From the NCBI RefSeq assembly GCF_030063285.1, contig NZ_JASISU010000003.1, positions 310,001-374,000 of the forward strand: 64,000 nt of DNA. The letters run 5' to 3'. This document shows, in pieces, positions 25,598 to 33,374 of this stretch. Positions within the stretch are counted from its first letter, which is position 1, and each line of letters begins with the position of its first letter. Made by a program: the position numbers and the translations under genes. This DNA comes from Pseudarthrobacter sp. PS3-L1. Its GTDB lineage: Bacteria; Actinomycetota; Actinomycetes; Actinomycetales; Micrococcaceae. The notes under the pieces are model-generated. The model was not told the origin of the DNA. It did not search any database and saw only the letters and a program-made list of their open reading frames with translations.

Positions 25598-27423
25598 GCG
25601 GATGCCCTGACCGGGGTACCCGCAACGGTGCGGGGATCACCAACTACCGTGCCGGCGTCGTCCGTCCTTTCCTCATCCCTACCAGCCACGGCGCTTCTGG
25701 TCACCCTGGCGCCATCCCCATTCCTGCCGGAACGGGCATTGCGCTGGATCGCCTTAAGCCGGTGCATGACCTCGTTATCGCCTCGGCCAAAGTAGTCATG
25801 CAAGGTCCGGTATTCCATAAAGAGCTGCTCATAGGCGGCCACGTTCTCGGCAATCGGAGTGTAGACATCTCCCGGTTCAGCGCCCATTGCCCGCGCCGCT
25901 GCCCGGATGTCCCGGTAGGCGCCCGCAGCGACCGCCGCATGGATGGCGGAACCAAGCGCGGGGCCCTGCGTGGAGCCAATGGTGGATAGCGGCAGGCCCG
26001 TGACGTCCGCATAGATCTGCATCAGCAGGCGGTTCTTGACCAGGCCGCCGGCCACAATGAATTCCTTGACCGGAACACCTGAGTCTCGGAAAGCATCCAC
26101 AATGGTCCGGGTGCCAAAGGCAGTTGCTTCCAGCAGCGCCCGGTAGGTGTCCTCAGGCCGGGTGGCGAGGGTCTGGCCCACCATGATCCCGGAAAGCTCG
26201 TGGTCCACCAGGACCGAACGGTTGCCCGAATGCCAGTCCAGGGCAACCAGGCCATGCTCGCCAATCCCCTGGTGTGCCGCAAGCTCGGTGAGATATTCGT
26301 GGATACCCAGCCCAGCGGCTTCCGCTGCCTGATGGCACTCCGGCGGGACGCCATTTTTCGTGAACCAGCCAAAGATATCCCCGACGCCGGACTGGCCCGC
26401 TTCGTAGCCCCAGAGGCCGTCCACGATTCCGCCGTCCACTACCCCGCACATCCCCGGCACCTCGCGCAGGTCATCGCCGTTCATGACATGGCAGGTCGAC
26501 GTCCCCATGATGGCCACCAGCTGTCCTGGCTCCACGGCGCGGGCAGCTGGCGCTGTGACGTGGGCATCCACATTGCCCACGGCAACTGCAATGCCTTCGG
26601 GGAGCCCGGTCCACCGAGCTGCCTCCGCCGTAAGCGAGCCAGCAGCATCGCCGAGGCGTCCAATCGTGTGCTCGAGCTTGGTGGCAACAAAGTCTTTGAA
26701 TCCAGGGTTCAGGGCCGCCAGGAAATCCTCCGACGGGTAACGCCCATCCTGATAGATGCCCTTGTAGCCCGCAGTACACGCGTTGCGAACGTACCGTCCG
26801 CAGAGCTGCCAGACAATCCAGTCGGCCGCTTCGACCCAGTGGTCCATCGCGGCGTAAGTGTCCGGATCTTCTTCGAGCAGCTGCAGGCCCTTGGCGAATT
26901 CCCACTCAGAGGAAATCAGCCCGCCATAGCGTGGCAACCAGTCTTCGCCGCGCTCCGCTGCCAACGTGTTGATCCGGTCCGCTTGGCCCTGGGCAGCATG
27001 GTGTCGCCAAAGCTTGACGTAGGCGTGCGGACGGGTGGCAAACCCCGCCGTCTCGTTCAAGGGAGTGCCGTCGGCCTGAACCGGGACCATGGTGCAGGCG
27101 GTGAAGTCGGTGGCAATTCCGACGACATCCGCCGGGTTGATTCCTGCGTCATTGACTGCCGCCGGAACCGCGTGCCGGAGCACGTCCCGGTAGTCGTTGG
27201 GGACCTGCAATGCCCAGTCACCAGGTAACCGCTGCGCGTCATCGCCAGCAAGGTCCGCGGGCAAGGCCTCCGTGATGACAGCGTGCGGATACTCATAGAC
27301 ACCATTGCCAAGTTCTTTTCCGTCGCTGACCCGAACAACAACGGCCCGCCCGGACAAGGTTCCGTAGTCAACCCCGATCACGTACTTTTCCGAGTCAGGG
27401 GTGGTCTCCGCCGTGACGTCCAT
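25594..27423 (-). CDS. araB: L-ribulokinase
   Basis: A roughly 609-residue FGGY-family sugar kinase. It has the N-terminal ATPase strand YVIGVDYGTLSGRAVVV, the substrate region GIATDFTACTMVP, the ATP-binding GTSTCHVMN and the C-terminal GGLVKNRLLMQIYADVTGLPL followed by QGPALGSAIHAAVAAG. It phosphorylates ribulose made by AraA. The ATG at 27423 is preferred over an in-frame ATG ten codons upstream because GGAGGA lies 6 bases before it. It is the first gene of the operon, with a lac-like operator upstream. Confidence 0.95.
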   Translation of the reverse strand: MDVTAETTPDSEKYVIGVDYGTLSGRAVVVRVSDGKELGNGVYEYPHAVITEALPADLAGDDAQRLPGDWALQVPNDYRDVLRHAVPAAVNDAGINPADVVGIATDFTACTMVPVQADGTPLNETAGFATRPHAYVKLWRHHAAQGQADRINTLAAERGEDWLPRYGGLISSEWEFAKGLQLLEEDPDTYAAMDHWVEAADWIVWQLCGRYVRNACTAGYKGIYQDGRYPSEDFLAALNPGFKDFVATKLEHTIGRLGDAAGSLTAEAARWTGLPEGIAVAVGNVDAHVTAPAARAVEPGQLVAIMGTSTCHVMNGDDLREVPGMCGVVDGGIVDGLWGYEAGQSGVGDIFGWFTKNGVPPECHQAAEAAGLGIHEYLTELAAHQGIGEHGLVALDWHSGNRSVLVDHELSGIMVGQTLATRPEDTYRALLEATAFGTRTIVDAFRDSGVPVKEFIVAGGLVKNRLLMQIYADVTGLPLSTIGSTQGPALGSAIHAAVAAGAYRDIRAAARAMGAEPGDVYTPIAENVAAYEQLFMEYRTLHDYFGRGDNEVMHRLKAIQRNARSGRNGDGARVTRSAVAGRDEERTDDAGTVVGDPRTVAGTPVRASA

Positions 27424-27466
27424 AAGAATTCCTCCAGTGCCATGCCGCCACATCGCGGCCTACCCA

Positions 27467-27496
27467 ATTGTGAGCGCTAACATATGGGAAAGTCAA
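27467..27496 (-). promoter_or_regulatory. araB promoter with lac-like operator TGTGAGCGCTAACA
   Basis: On the minus strand TTGACT (27496-27491) and CACAAT (27472-27467) are 18 bases apart. The plus-strand 14-mer TGTGAGCGCTAACA (27469-27482) fills the spacer and touches the -10. It matches the E. coli symmetric lac operator core in all but one position, and its sequence is unrelated to the AACGTT operators at abfA. The LacI protein at 30966-32000, with recognition helix SHQTVSRVVN, is the likely binder. Confidence 0.65.
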
Positions 27497-27506
27497 CGCC
27501 CCCTCT

Positions 27507-27792
27507 GGACATGCTCATCTCAGCCTCTGAACATTGGACATGGCAGGCGATGCCCAATGTTCGCAACCTCGGACGAGCATGCCCATCCGAGGGCCAAGGC
27601 AAAAAACGCACATGTCCACCCGAGGCTGCATGTGACGGACATGCACGCCTTGAGTGCTATCGCGATATGCCCACGCTCAGAATCGCCAGAAGGACATGCT
27701 CAATATTGCGGACTGAGCATGTCCATCCCTGGACCTGAGCACTGGGCAGCTCAGATCATGCCCAAGATTGGCTGCAGGGGTTGAGCATGTCC
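27507..27792. repeat. Cluster of GGACATGCTCA / TGAGCATGTCC short repeats
   Basis: Within about 290 bases of non-coding DNA upstream of araB the 11-mer GGACATGCTCA or its complement occurs at 27507-27517, 27692-27702, 27714-27724 and 27782-27792. Degenerate copies (GGACATGGCA, GAGCATGCCC, CACATGTCC, GGACATGCAC) lie at 27536, 27575, 27609 and 27637. Several sit in hairpins: GAACATTGG/CCAATGTTC at 27529-27562 (with three further pairs inside), CCTCGGA/TCCGAGG at 27567-27592 and a perfect 11-bp inverted pair at 27692-27724. No gene is visible in 27497-27817. Confidence 0.7.
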
Positions 27793-27807
27793 AACCCTGC
27801 GGGTTGG
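27791..27807 (-). terminator. Short hairpin after the anti-sigma factor gene
   Basis: CCAACCC at 27791-27797 and GGGTTGG at 27801-27807 form a perfect 7-bp stem with a 3-base loop, 11 bases past the stop of the minus-strand anti-sigma gene. No strong T run follows. It may terminate the sigma operon or belong to the repeat cluster. Confidence 0.4.
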
Positions 27808-27817
27808 GCGCGCCCCC

Positions 27818-28579
27818 TCAGAAGGCCAGGGTCCCCCTGGCAATGCTGTTGCTGGAGTGCGTTGGATTTCCGTCAAGGGGCTCATCGGAAACATCAACAA
27901 TGGGGAACTCCGAGAGCTCCAAGCCAGCGGGGACATCAAAGGTTCCCGTCTCAGAGTCCATGACACCCAAGCTGACCAGCCGGGACAGGTCAGGGGCGAT
28001 CAGCCAGACTTCCTGGTACCCCTGGGCCTGGTCCTCGCTGAGTTTGACCTGCAGATGGCGGATACCGTCACGTGTTTCCACCACCTCGGCGGAGCCCGTG
28101 GCGGAAAATTGCCCCAAGGGAGAAAGTTCCGTGTTGGCAAGTTGCTGTGGCGCCGGGTTGAAGGCCCACACTGCACCTACGGCGATCAGAATCGACGCTG
28201 CAGCGGCGCCCACCCAGGCCGCCGGAGTCCGCCAACGTGATGACGCTGTCAGCGGGATCACCCGCGCGGAGGGTACTTTCGGCAGCGGATCGGACTGGGC
28301 CACAGGATCCGCGGGGGTACTGGCTTCGACACCAAGGGGATCGTCCCGCAGAGAGTCAGGGAGTTCCAGCCGACTGTGAATACCGGCCCAAACCTGCGGG
28401 TGGGGAGCTTCTAGGTCGCCAGTACCCTGTGCTGGCCGCACCGCATCGACGGCACGTCGCAATGCTGCGTACTCTGCGGCGCAGTCAGGACAGGCCAAGA
28501 GGTGGTCGCTGCTCATGGAATCTTCGCCAAGGCCGAAGAGGGCAAGGAGGCTCAACTCTTCCGAATCAAGATGTTGCAA
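27818..28579 (-). CDS. RskA-type anti-sigma factor
   Basis: A 253-residue single-pass membrane protein. An N-terminal zinc-binding anti-sigma domain carries H26, C30 and C33 (HLLACPDC). A linker rich in Pro and Ala, one transmembrane helix (about 119-141) and an extracytoplasmic RskA domain with LPAGLELSEFPIVDVSDEPL follow. It would hold the adjacent ECF sigma factor inactive until proteolysed after an envelope signal. Its start overlaps the sigma gene by 14 bases. Confidence 0.9.
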   Translation of the reverse strand: MQHLDSEELSLLALFGLGEDSMSSDHLLACPDCAAEYAALRRAVDAVRPAQGTGDLEAPHPQVWAGIHSRLELPDSLRDDPLGVEASTPADPVAQSDPLPKVPSARVIPLTASSRWRTPAAWVGAAAASILIAVGAVWAFNPAPQQLANTELSPLGQFSATGSAEVVETRDGIRHLQVKLSEDQAQGYQEVWLIAPDLSRLVSLGVMDSETGTFDVPAGLELSEFPIVDVSDEPLDGNPTHSSNSIARGTLAF

Positions 28580-29183
28580 GGTCTGCCTCCAATCGGCGTC
28601 TCAGGTGGGTCAAGCTGCGGCGAATATGGCTTTTGACCGTCCCGAGGGGGAGATCAAGTTTCCGTGAAATCTGTTCGTGCGTCAGGTCATCGTAGAAGGC
28701 CAGCTTCAGGATTGACCCCTGCGGCTCGCCTAGCCTGTCCAATTCACCATCGAGAAGGAGCCGGTCAGCCAGCACATCCGCGGCAACCTCCGAGTCCCCG
28801 GACTCGCTGCCCACACCGGCCCCGGCAGCGGCCAGAGCCTTTTTGGACTCCCGGACATAAGCGGATTGCATATCCGAAATGACATTCCGGGTAATGCCGA
28901 CGATCCAGGCCGGGAGTCGCGCAAGCTGCGGCCTGAAGGTGGCCCGCGAGCGCCAGGCCCTGATGAAGACTTCCTGCGTAGCGTCTTCCGCAGCAGAGCG
29001 GTCCTGCAGCGAACGCAGCGCCAGCGTGTGCACCAGGGGAGAAAATTCGCGGTAGGCGGCCGCGAGGGCTGCATGGTCGCCTGCCATAAACGAGTCCGTC
29101 AGCTCATCTTCCCAGCCTTGGGATGATCTCTCCGGAGGGGCCACGGCAGACTCCTTCACGGCATCGACGGCTGGAAACGTCAC
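28566..29183 (-). CDS. ECF RNA polymerase sigma factor (SigK-like)
   Basis: A 205-residue extracytoplasmic-function sigma factor. Region 2 is visible in SAAEDATQEVFIRAWRS and LPAWIVGITRNVISD. Region 4 is LTHEQISRKLDLPLGTVKSHI followed by RRSLTHLRRRL. Pairing with an RskA-type anti-sigma factor is as in mycobacterial SigK. Genes for a class F sortase and a DUF4397 protein lie directly upstream on the same strand (12-base gap to the sortase), so the four are probably one envelope regulon. Confidence 0.92.
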   Translation of the reverse strand: MTFPAVDAVKESAVAPPERSSQGWEDELTDSFMAGDHAALAAAYREFSPLVHTLALRSLQDRSAAEDATQEVFIRAWRSRATFRPQLARLPAWIVGITRNVISDMQSAYVRESKKALAAAGAGVGSESGDSEVAADVLADRLLLDGELDRLGEPQGSILKLAFYDDLTHEQISRKLDLPLGTVKSHIRRSLTHLRRRLEADLATS

Positions 29184-29195
29184 CGGGTCCCCCGT

Positions 29196-29900
29196 TCACT
29201 CAAGAACCGCTGTGACAATCACATTGTCGCTGTAGTCCATCCGTTCGTCCAACCATTGGCCGCCGCAGGTCACGACTTTGAGTTCGTGGGGACCGGATCG
29301 ACGAAAGAGCGACTCTCCATCAAACTTGTCTTTGGCCATCAACTCCACCCTGACCACCCGATAATTCAGTGTCGACGCGTCCTGCCGCCCCACCTGGATG
29401 AGCGTTCCCTGCGCCAACGATTTCAGCTGTGACAAAGGCGCCTGCTCCGACGTTGTGTCAATGTGTCCGGCCAGGACCGCGGTCCCGGCCTCGGCTCCTG
29501 GAGCTGGTCCGAAGCGATACCAGGCTGCTCGGTCAAAAGCGTTGGGGATCTCCATTGCCCCGTCCGAAGAGACCCCACCGGGAGCGACGGACATGTCGAT
29601 CGTTGTACCGGCCACGGTCAGCGACGTGGGCGTTGGGACCGCTGCCGGGGATGTCGCGGTAGCCTGCCGGACTGGAATATCACGTGGGACCGTAGCCGTC
29701 GGTGCAGCGGCAGGGGGAATGGGGTCCGACGTCGGGTCACTTGGCGCCAGTGCTGCCGTCTCGCTGGGAGCCGCTGCAGGCAGTTGTGGTGAAGCTGGCG
29801 CGCAACCAGCAAGAAAAGCTGCTGAGGCTAAGGTCATCGCAAGGGTGGAGCGTACCGCTAAGCGCCGGGACTTTTCTGTCGGAATCCTGGGATTTTTCAT
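29196..29900 (-). CDS. Class F sortase, predicted lipoprotein
   Basis: A 234-residue exported protein. The N-terminus has a basic stretch, a hydrophobic core and the perfect lipobox FLAGC with Cys33 as lipid site. A Pro/Ala/Thr-rich linker (about 35-95) follows. The sortase domain carries H146 in LAGHIDTTS, C212 in VVTCGGQW and R220, the catalytic triad. Sortases cleave a C-terminal sorting motif and join surface proteins to the wall. The ATG at 29900 gives a clean signal peptide, unlike the longer in-frame extension to 30005. A lipid anchor in place of a transmembrane anchor is unusual. Confidence 0.88.
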   Translation of the reverse strand: MKNPRIPTEKSRRLAVRSTLAMTLASAAFLAGCAPASPQLPAAAPSETAALAPSDPTSDPIPPAAAPTATVPRDIPVRQATATSPAAVPTPTSLTVAGTTIDMSVAPGGVSSDGAMEIPNAFDRAAWYRFGPAPGAEAGTAVLAGHIDTTSEQAPLSQLKSLAQGTLIQVGRQDASTLNYRVVRVELMAKDKFDGESLFRRSGPHELKVVTCGGQWLDERMDYSDNVIVTAVLE

Positions 29901-30025
29901 GCGTTGGGGCCTTCCTGGACCGACCTTCGGATACAGGTCAGGTGTCTCACTCACTTTTTCCACCACAGCCATGGGCCGCCAGGCAAGGCGCCGGGCGGCC
30001 CACACCGCTGGTGGATCCTGAATCG

Positions 30026-30862
30026 TTACTGCTGGGCCCGCCGAGTGGCAACCGAGCGTGCAACGCTGAAGCCGCCTACCAGGAGTGCGATGGCTGCTGC
30101 ACCAAAGCCGAGGGTGAGAACCGAAGGGCCTGCCGGTGCGGAACTCGACGTACCGTTCAGGGCGCCGGGAACCGAGCCCGGAGCGGAATGCAGCCCCTCA
30201 ATGGTCTGTACTGCCAGGTTGAGGTTTGAGTCGGCCAGGCTGCCCCAGGCGTACACAATGGTGTGTGTGCCCTCTGCAACCGTCACATCGGCCGGCCCAA
30301 TGACTGGTGTTGTGGTGCCTGTCGCGGCAACGGCAGCCGAGATTGTTCCCGGGTCCAGGGTAAGGGTCTGCTCGTTGGGGTTGGAAAGGTTGGACACCAC
30401 TGCCGAACCGCCGGCCAGGACATCGACGGCCGGTGCTGCGGCGGTGTGTCGGACCGTGAGCTTGCCCTTGCCTGCCTCGATTTGGGAAACGTCGTTGGTG
30501 AACAGGTTTGCGGTTGGATTGCCCTCGGCATCGAGGTTGGCAACAGCCGTGTAGTTTCCGTTTGCTGCCAGGTCCACGGTGACCGGTCCAATGACCGGGG
30601 CAGATGCATCCACGGCATCTGCAGCCGTGATGGCCAGCTCGTAGGCGCCGGCAGGAAGTGCCAGCGGGCCAGCAAGGCTGCCCGGGGTGAAGTCATCCAG
30701 GGTGAGGTCGCCGTTGACCCAGACGTCTACCGTCAGATCGGGAACTCCGTGCAGGACCGAAAGTTGGGCATCACCCTCTGCTGCCTGGGCTGGGCCCGCG
30801 AAAACAATTGCCGCGGCAATGGCGGCTGCACCGGCGCCTGCTGTGAAAATGCTCTTGCGCAT
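30026..30862 (-). CDS. DUF4397 surface protein with signal peptide and C-terminal anchor
   Basis: A 278-residue exported protein. It begins with a signal peptide (MRKSIFTAGAGAAAIAAAIV to AQAAEG) followed by a DUF4397 beta-rich region: AQLSVLHGVPDLTVDVWVNG, LPAGAYELAI and a repeat-like second half with LTVRHTAAAPAVDVLAGG. The C-terminus has a hydrophobic helix (about 247-267) and the basic tail RSVATRRAQQ. This resembles a sortase substrate, but I see no LPxTG-type pentapeptide before the helix. It sits 125 bases upstream of the class F sortase on the same strand. Confidence 0.85.
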   Translation of the reverse strand: MRKSIFTAGAGAAAIAAAIVFAGPAQAAEGDAQLSVLHGVPDLTVDVWVNGDLTLDDFTPGSLAGPLALPAGAYELAITAADAVDASAPVIGPVTVDLAANGNYTAVANLDAEGNPTANLFTNDVSQIEAGKGKLTVRHTAAAPAVDVLAGGSAVVSNLSNPNEQTLTLDPGTISAAVAATGTTTPVIGPADVTVAEGTHTIVYAWGSLADSNLNLAVQTIEGLHSAPGSVPGALNGTSSSAPAGPSVLTLGFGAAAIALLVGGFSVARSVATRRAQQ

Positions 30863-30965
30863 GTCCTTCTCCTTGGTTGGCCCGGCTGACGGGCGTTGAT
30901 GCTTACACCTCTACTACCGGCGAAGCATCACCGTTGGATGCAGTTTCCGCAAAGAATATTTTTCG

Positions 30966-32000
30966 CTAGTCAGGCAGGCCTGACTCTGCAGTCCTGGGAG
31001 CGGCTGTGCTCGCTCTGATGATGAGTTCCGGAATCACGGTGCTGCTGCTGACTGCGGCGCCGTCTTCGATCTCACGGAGCATGGCATCGACGCAGCGGCG
31101 TCCGAGTTCCTCGAAGTCCTGGCGCACAGTGGTCAGGGGCGGACTGAAGTAGCCTGACTCCGGTTGGTCATCAAAGCCAACAATCGAGACATCCTCCGGC
31201 ACACGGACCCCGGCTTCCGTAAAGGCGCGCAGTAGCCCCAAGGCCATCTGGTCGTTGGCGACAAAAATTGCCGTGGCGCCTGAGGCCAGCAGGGCAGGGC
31301 CCAGGACAAATCCAGACTCGGCACTCCAATCGCCTTCAAGGAGCAGGTCAGCGTCAAGACCGGCGCCCAGCAGGGCAGAACGCCAGCCCTCAGCGCGTTC
31401 CGAACTGTCGATCCAGTCCGCGGGGCCCGCCACGTGGGCGATCGCCTGGTGACCCTGGGCAATGAGATGGTCGACGGCGGCTGCGGCACCGCGCTGCTGG
31501 TCCACGACGGCGGAACTGACGGTGGTGTTGCCGGCCGAGCCCACCGTAACTACCGGCACCCCGGGATTGAATTCGGACAGTACCTGCAGCGTGTGGGAAT
31601 GCGGCACCAGGACAGCGATTCCGTCCACCGACTGATCCTGGAAATGCTGGAGTGCGTCGGCAATGGCTGCGTCAGTCACCGTTCGCAGGGCGGCGATGCT
31701 GACGAAGTAGCCTGCGTCGCGTGCTGCCTGCTCCACTCCAAGGAGAGTCTTGGCCGGCCCGTACTGAGAGAGCTCACTGCCAAGGACACCAATGGTGTGG
31801 GAACGCCTGGTCACGAGCGAGCGGGCCGCCGTGTTGCGCCGGTATCCGAGGTCAGCGATGGCAGCCTCTACTTTTGTCCGGGTGGCAGCACTGACGTTGG
31901 GGTGATTGTTGACCACACGGGAGACAGTCTGGTGTGAGACGCCAGCGCGCAGAGCAACATCTTCGAGGCGCGGCAGCCGCCCATTGCCGGGAATGGTCAT
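30966..32000 (-). CDS. LacI-family transcriptional regulator with lac-like recognition helix
   Basis: A 344-residue repressor starting MTIPGNGRLPRLEDVALRAG. The recognition helix SHQTVSRVVN is one residue different from that of E. coli LacI (SYQTVSRVVN), and the following VSAATRTKVEAAIADLGY also matches. The sugar-binding domain contains IGVLGSELSQYGPAKTL, IFVANDQMALGLLRAFTEAG and VSIVGFDDQPESGYFSPPLT. No sugar gene lies beside it. A matching operator is found 3.5 kb away at araB. The ATG at 32000 is chosen because the in-frame extension to 32204 is antisense to DUF4287 and does not resemble the family. Confidence 0.9.
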   Translation of the reverse strand: MTIPGNGRLPRLEDVALRAGVSHQTVSRVVNNHPNVSAATRTKVEAAIADLGYRRNTAARSLVTRRSHTIGVLGSELSQYGPAKTLLGVEQAARDAGYFVSIAALRTVTDAAIADALQHFQDQSVDGIAVLVPHSHTLQVLSEFNPGVPVVTVGSAGNTTVSSAVVDQQRGAAAAVDHLIAQGHQAIAHVAGPADWIDSSERAEGWRSALLGAGLDADLLLEGDWSAESGFVLGPALLASGATAIFVANDQMALGLLRAFTEAGVRVPEDVSIVGFDDQPESGYFSPPLTTVRQDFEELGRRCVDAMLREIEDGAAVSSSTVIPELIIRASTAAPRTAESGLPD

Positions 32001-32052
32001 GATTCCATTGTGCCTGTTGCCCTTGCGCTCTGCCGCGGTGTCTGATGGGTGC

Positions 32053-32271
32053 ATGAGTGAAGCCGTGACAGGACCGCGATCATATTTCCCGTCCATCGAG
32101 AAAAAATACGGCCATCCGGCTGCGCATTGGATGACTGCGCTGGAGGCGGTCGCGGACAAGAAACACTTGGAGCAGGTGGACTGGCTCAAGACCGAACACG
32201 GCATGGGGCATGGTCACGCAAATGCACTGGTGGCTGTTTTCAGGGCCGAACATGGGCAGCAGAAGCGCTGA
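32053..32271 (+). CDS. Small DUF4287 domain protein
   Basis: A 72-residue protein matching DUF4287: SYFPSIEKKYGHPAAHWM, then KHLEQVDWLKTEHGMGHGHA and ALVAVFRAEH. The family has no established function; some members are fused to DUF5655. It is transcribed divergently from the LacI gene, starts at ATG 32053, and is followed by a strong terminator. Confidence 0.8.
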   Translation: MSEAVTGPRSYFPSIEKKYGHPAAHWMTALEAVADKKHLEQVDWLKTEHGMGHGHANALVAVFRAEHGQQKR

Positions 32272-32294
32272 GACGCCGTGAGCCAGGATAAGGA

Positions 32295-32327
32295 AAACCC
32301 CCTGCCAGCAGTGCTGGCAGGGGGTTT
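32295..32327. terminator. Strong bidirectional terminator between DUF4287 gene and tRNA-Lys
   Basis: AAACCCCCTGCCAGC at 32295-32309 and GCTGGCAGGGGGTTT at 32313-32327 form a perfect 15-bp stem with a 3-base loop and A/T ends in both orientations. It would stop both the plus-strand DUF4287 transcript and the minus-strand tRNA transcript, whose 3' end is 6 bases away. Confidence 0.85.
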
Positions 32328-32333
32328 CTGGGG

Positions 32334-32406
32334 TGGGCCCTGAGGGGCTCGAACCCTCGACCCACGGATTAAAAGTCCGATGCTCTACCATCTGAGCTAA
32401 AGGCCC
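32334..32406 (-). tRNA. tRNA-Lys (anticodon UUU)
   Basis: A 73-base cloverleaf can be drawn on the minus strand. The acceptor arms are GGGCCTT and AGGGCCC plus discriminator A, the D stem GCTC/GAGC, the anticodon loop CTTTTAA with anticodon TTT, and the T arm GAGGG-TTCGAGC-CCCTC. The 3' CCA is not encoded (the genome has CCC). Lysine codon AAA/AAG decoding fits. Confidence 0.95.
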
Positions 32407-32554
32407 CAGCCGGGCGTAAAATCACGCTTCGGCCCAGTCCATTTCTGGACCTTAATACTGTACCCCACCGCAGGGCCAGCTTCAGAACCGGGCTCACGCT
32501 GCGGACACGCTGCCGGGGTCGATCAGGACTGGGCACAGGAGTAGCGTTGCTTCT

Positions 32555-33214
32555 ATGACTGAGCAAGTACCATCCAGTTCCCAGGGCAGTTCCAAGCGTC
32601 ATCACAAACCCAAGCCTTTCGCGCCCATCGACTTTGAGCCGTTTGCAGGTGGTGCTGATCCGGCCAGGGTCTCCGAGGCCGCGCATCTGGCAGCACAGGC
32701 CCTAGTCCGGCATGGCCGCGACAGCGATGATCCGGAGATCACCAAACGCCTGGTCAAACTCACCGACGAGCAGGGCCTCGAGGCCATTGCGGAGATGTGG
32801 GCTGAGAGCCCGGCGCGGTCACTTCCCGGTGCCCTGTGGCGGTTGTATGCCCTTAGGGCAGCGGTTGTGCAGGATCCGGAGCGGATTTCTGTGTATTTCC
32901 GGGCCGGCAGGGACACTGCTGAGGTTTCCAACGTGGTGGCAGGTGCAGCAGAGCCGCCAGGCGCCGCAGAGATGTCCGCCATGGCCGATGCGATCCTGTC
33001 CGGGGCGTTCAATGGAGATTTCGACGTCGCCCTGGAGCGTTCTGCAGCTTTCTGCCGCGTGGTTGCCCTGGGCCAGGCAACTGTGGCCGACGGCGCCGAG
33101 TTCAGCAACGAGGCGCATGCCAGCAGGTTAACCCGCAATTCCCATCAACTGGTGAAAACGGCCGAGGACCTTGAACACGCGGCCAACGCGTGGCGGCTTG
33201 GAGAACTGGACTGA
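32555..33214 (+). CDS. Conserved actinobacterial protein of unknown function
   Basis: A 219-residue soluble, alpha-helical protein with no signal peptide or membrane segment. The start is basic and polar (SSKRHHKPKPF), followed by helices such as ARVSEAAHLAAQALVRHG, ITKRLVKLTDEQGLEAIAEM, SLPGALWRLYALRAAV and ending HASRLTRNSHQLVKTAEDL. I do not recognise a defined domain. Relatives are sometimes named as RNA polymerase beta subunit in annotations, which this sequence does not support. It is monocistronic, next to tRNA-Lys. Confidence 0.75.
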   Translation: MTEQVPSSSQGSSKRHHKPKPFAPIDFEPFAGGADPARVSEAAHLAAQALVRHGRDSDDPEITKRLVKLTDEQGLEAIAEMWAESPARSLPGALWRLYALRAAVVQDPERISVYFRAGRDTAEVSNVVAGAAEPPGAAEMSAMADAILSGAFNGDFDVALERSAAFCRVVALGQATVADGAEFSNEAHASRLTRNSHQLVKTAEDLEHAANAWRLGELD

Positions 33215-33250
33215 ACCGCACCAAAAACCGTTGGCGGCGATCTGTCAATG

Positions 33251-33279
33251 TTGACTTGGTGGGCGCAAAGTAGAAAACT
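33251..33279 (+). promoter_or_regulatory. Possible promoter for the predicted small RNA
   Basis: TTGACT at 33251-33256 and a weak -10 AAAACT at 33274-33279 are 17 bases apart. The expected start point, 6-7 bases further on, falls exactly at the beginning of the long inverted repeat at 33285. GTCAA-tg-TTGAC around the -35 is itself a small palindrome. Confidence 0.35.
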
Positions 33280-33284
33280 GATCG

Positions 33285-33374
33285 TGGTGCCGAACTGCGA
33301 AACCCCCGGGCTTCAACACTCAGCCGCCTAGAGCGGCCTACCGCCGAGAGGCGTCTCCGGTTCGGCACCATTTT
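33285..33374 (+). ncRNA. Candidate structured small RNA or leader element
   Basis: An 11-base arm TGGTGCCGAAC (33285-33295) is exactly complementary to GTTCGGCACCA (33360-33370) across 64 bases. Inside are two compact hairpins: GCCGC-ctaga-GCGGC (33323-33337) and CGCC-GAGA-GGCG (33342-33353), the latter capped by a GNRA tetraloop. The closing stem is followed directly by TTTT. This is a multibranched fold with terminator-like end and a promoter-like element in front. It is not a tRNA and I do not recognise a known RNA family. It could be a free RNA, or a leader attenuator of the downstream DUF47-pit operon. The rest of the 33215-33525 gap shows no gene. Confidence 0.45.

Noticed and set aside
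27507-27792. CRISPR array
   Set aside because: Repeats are only 11 bases, in both orientations and with irregular spacing; there are no cas genes.
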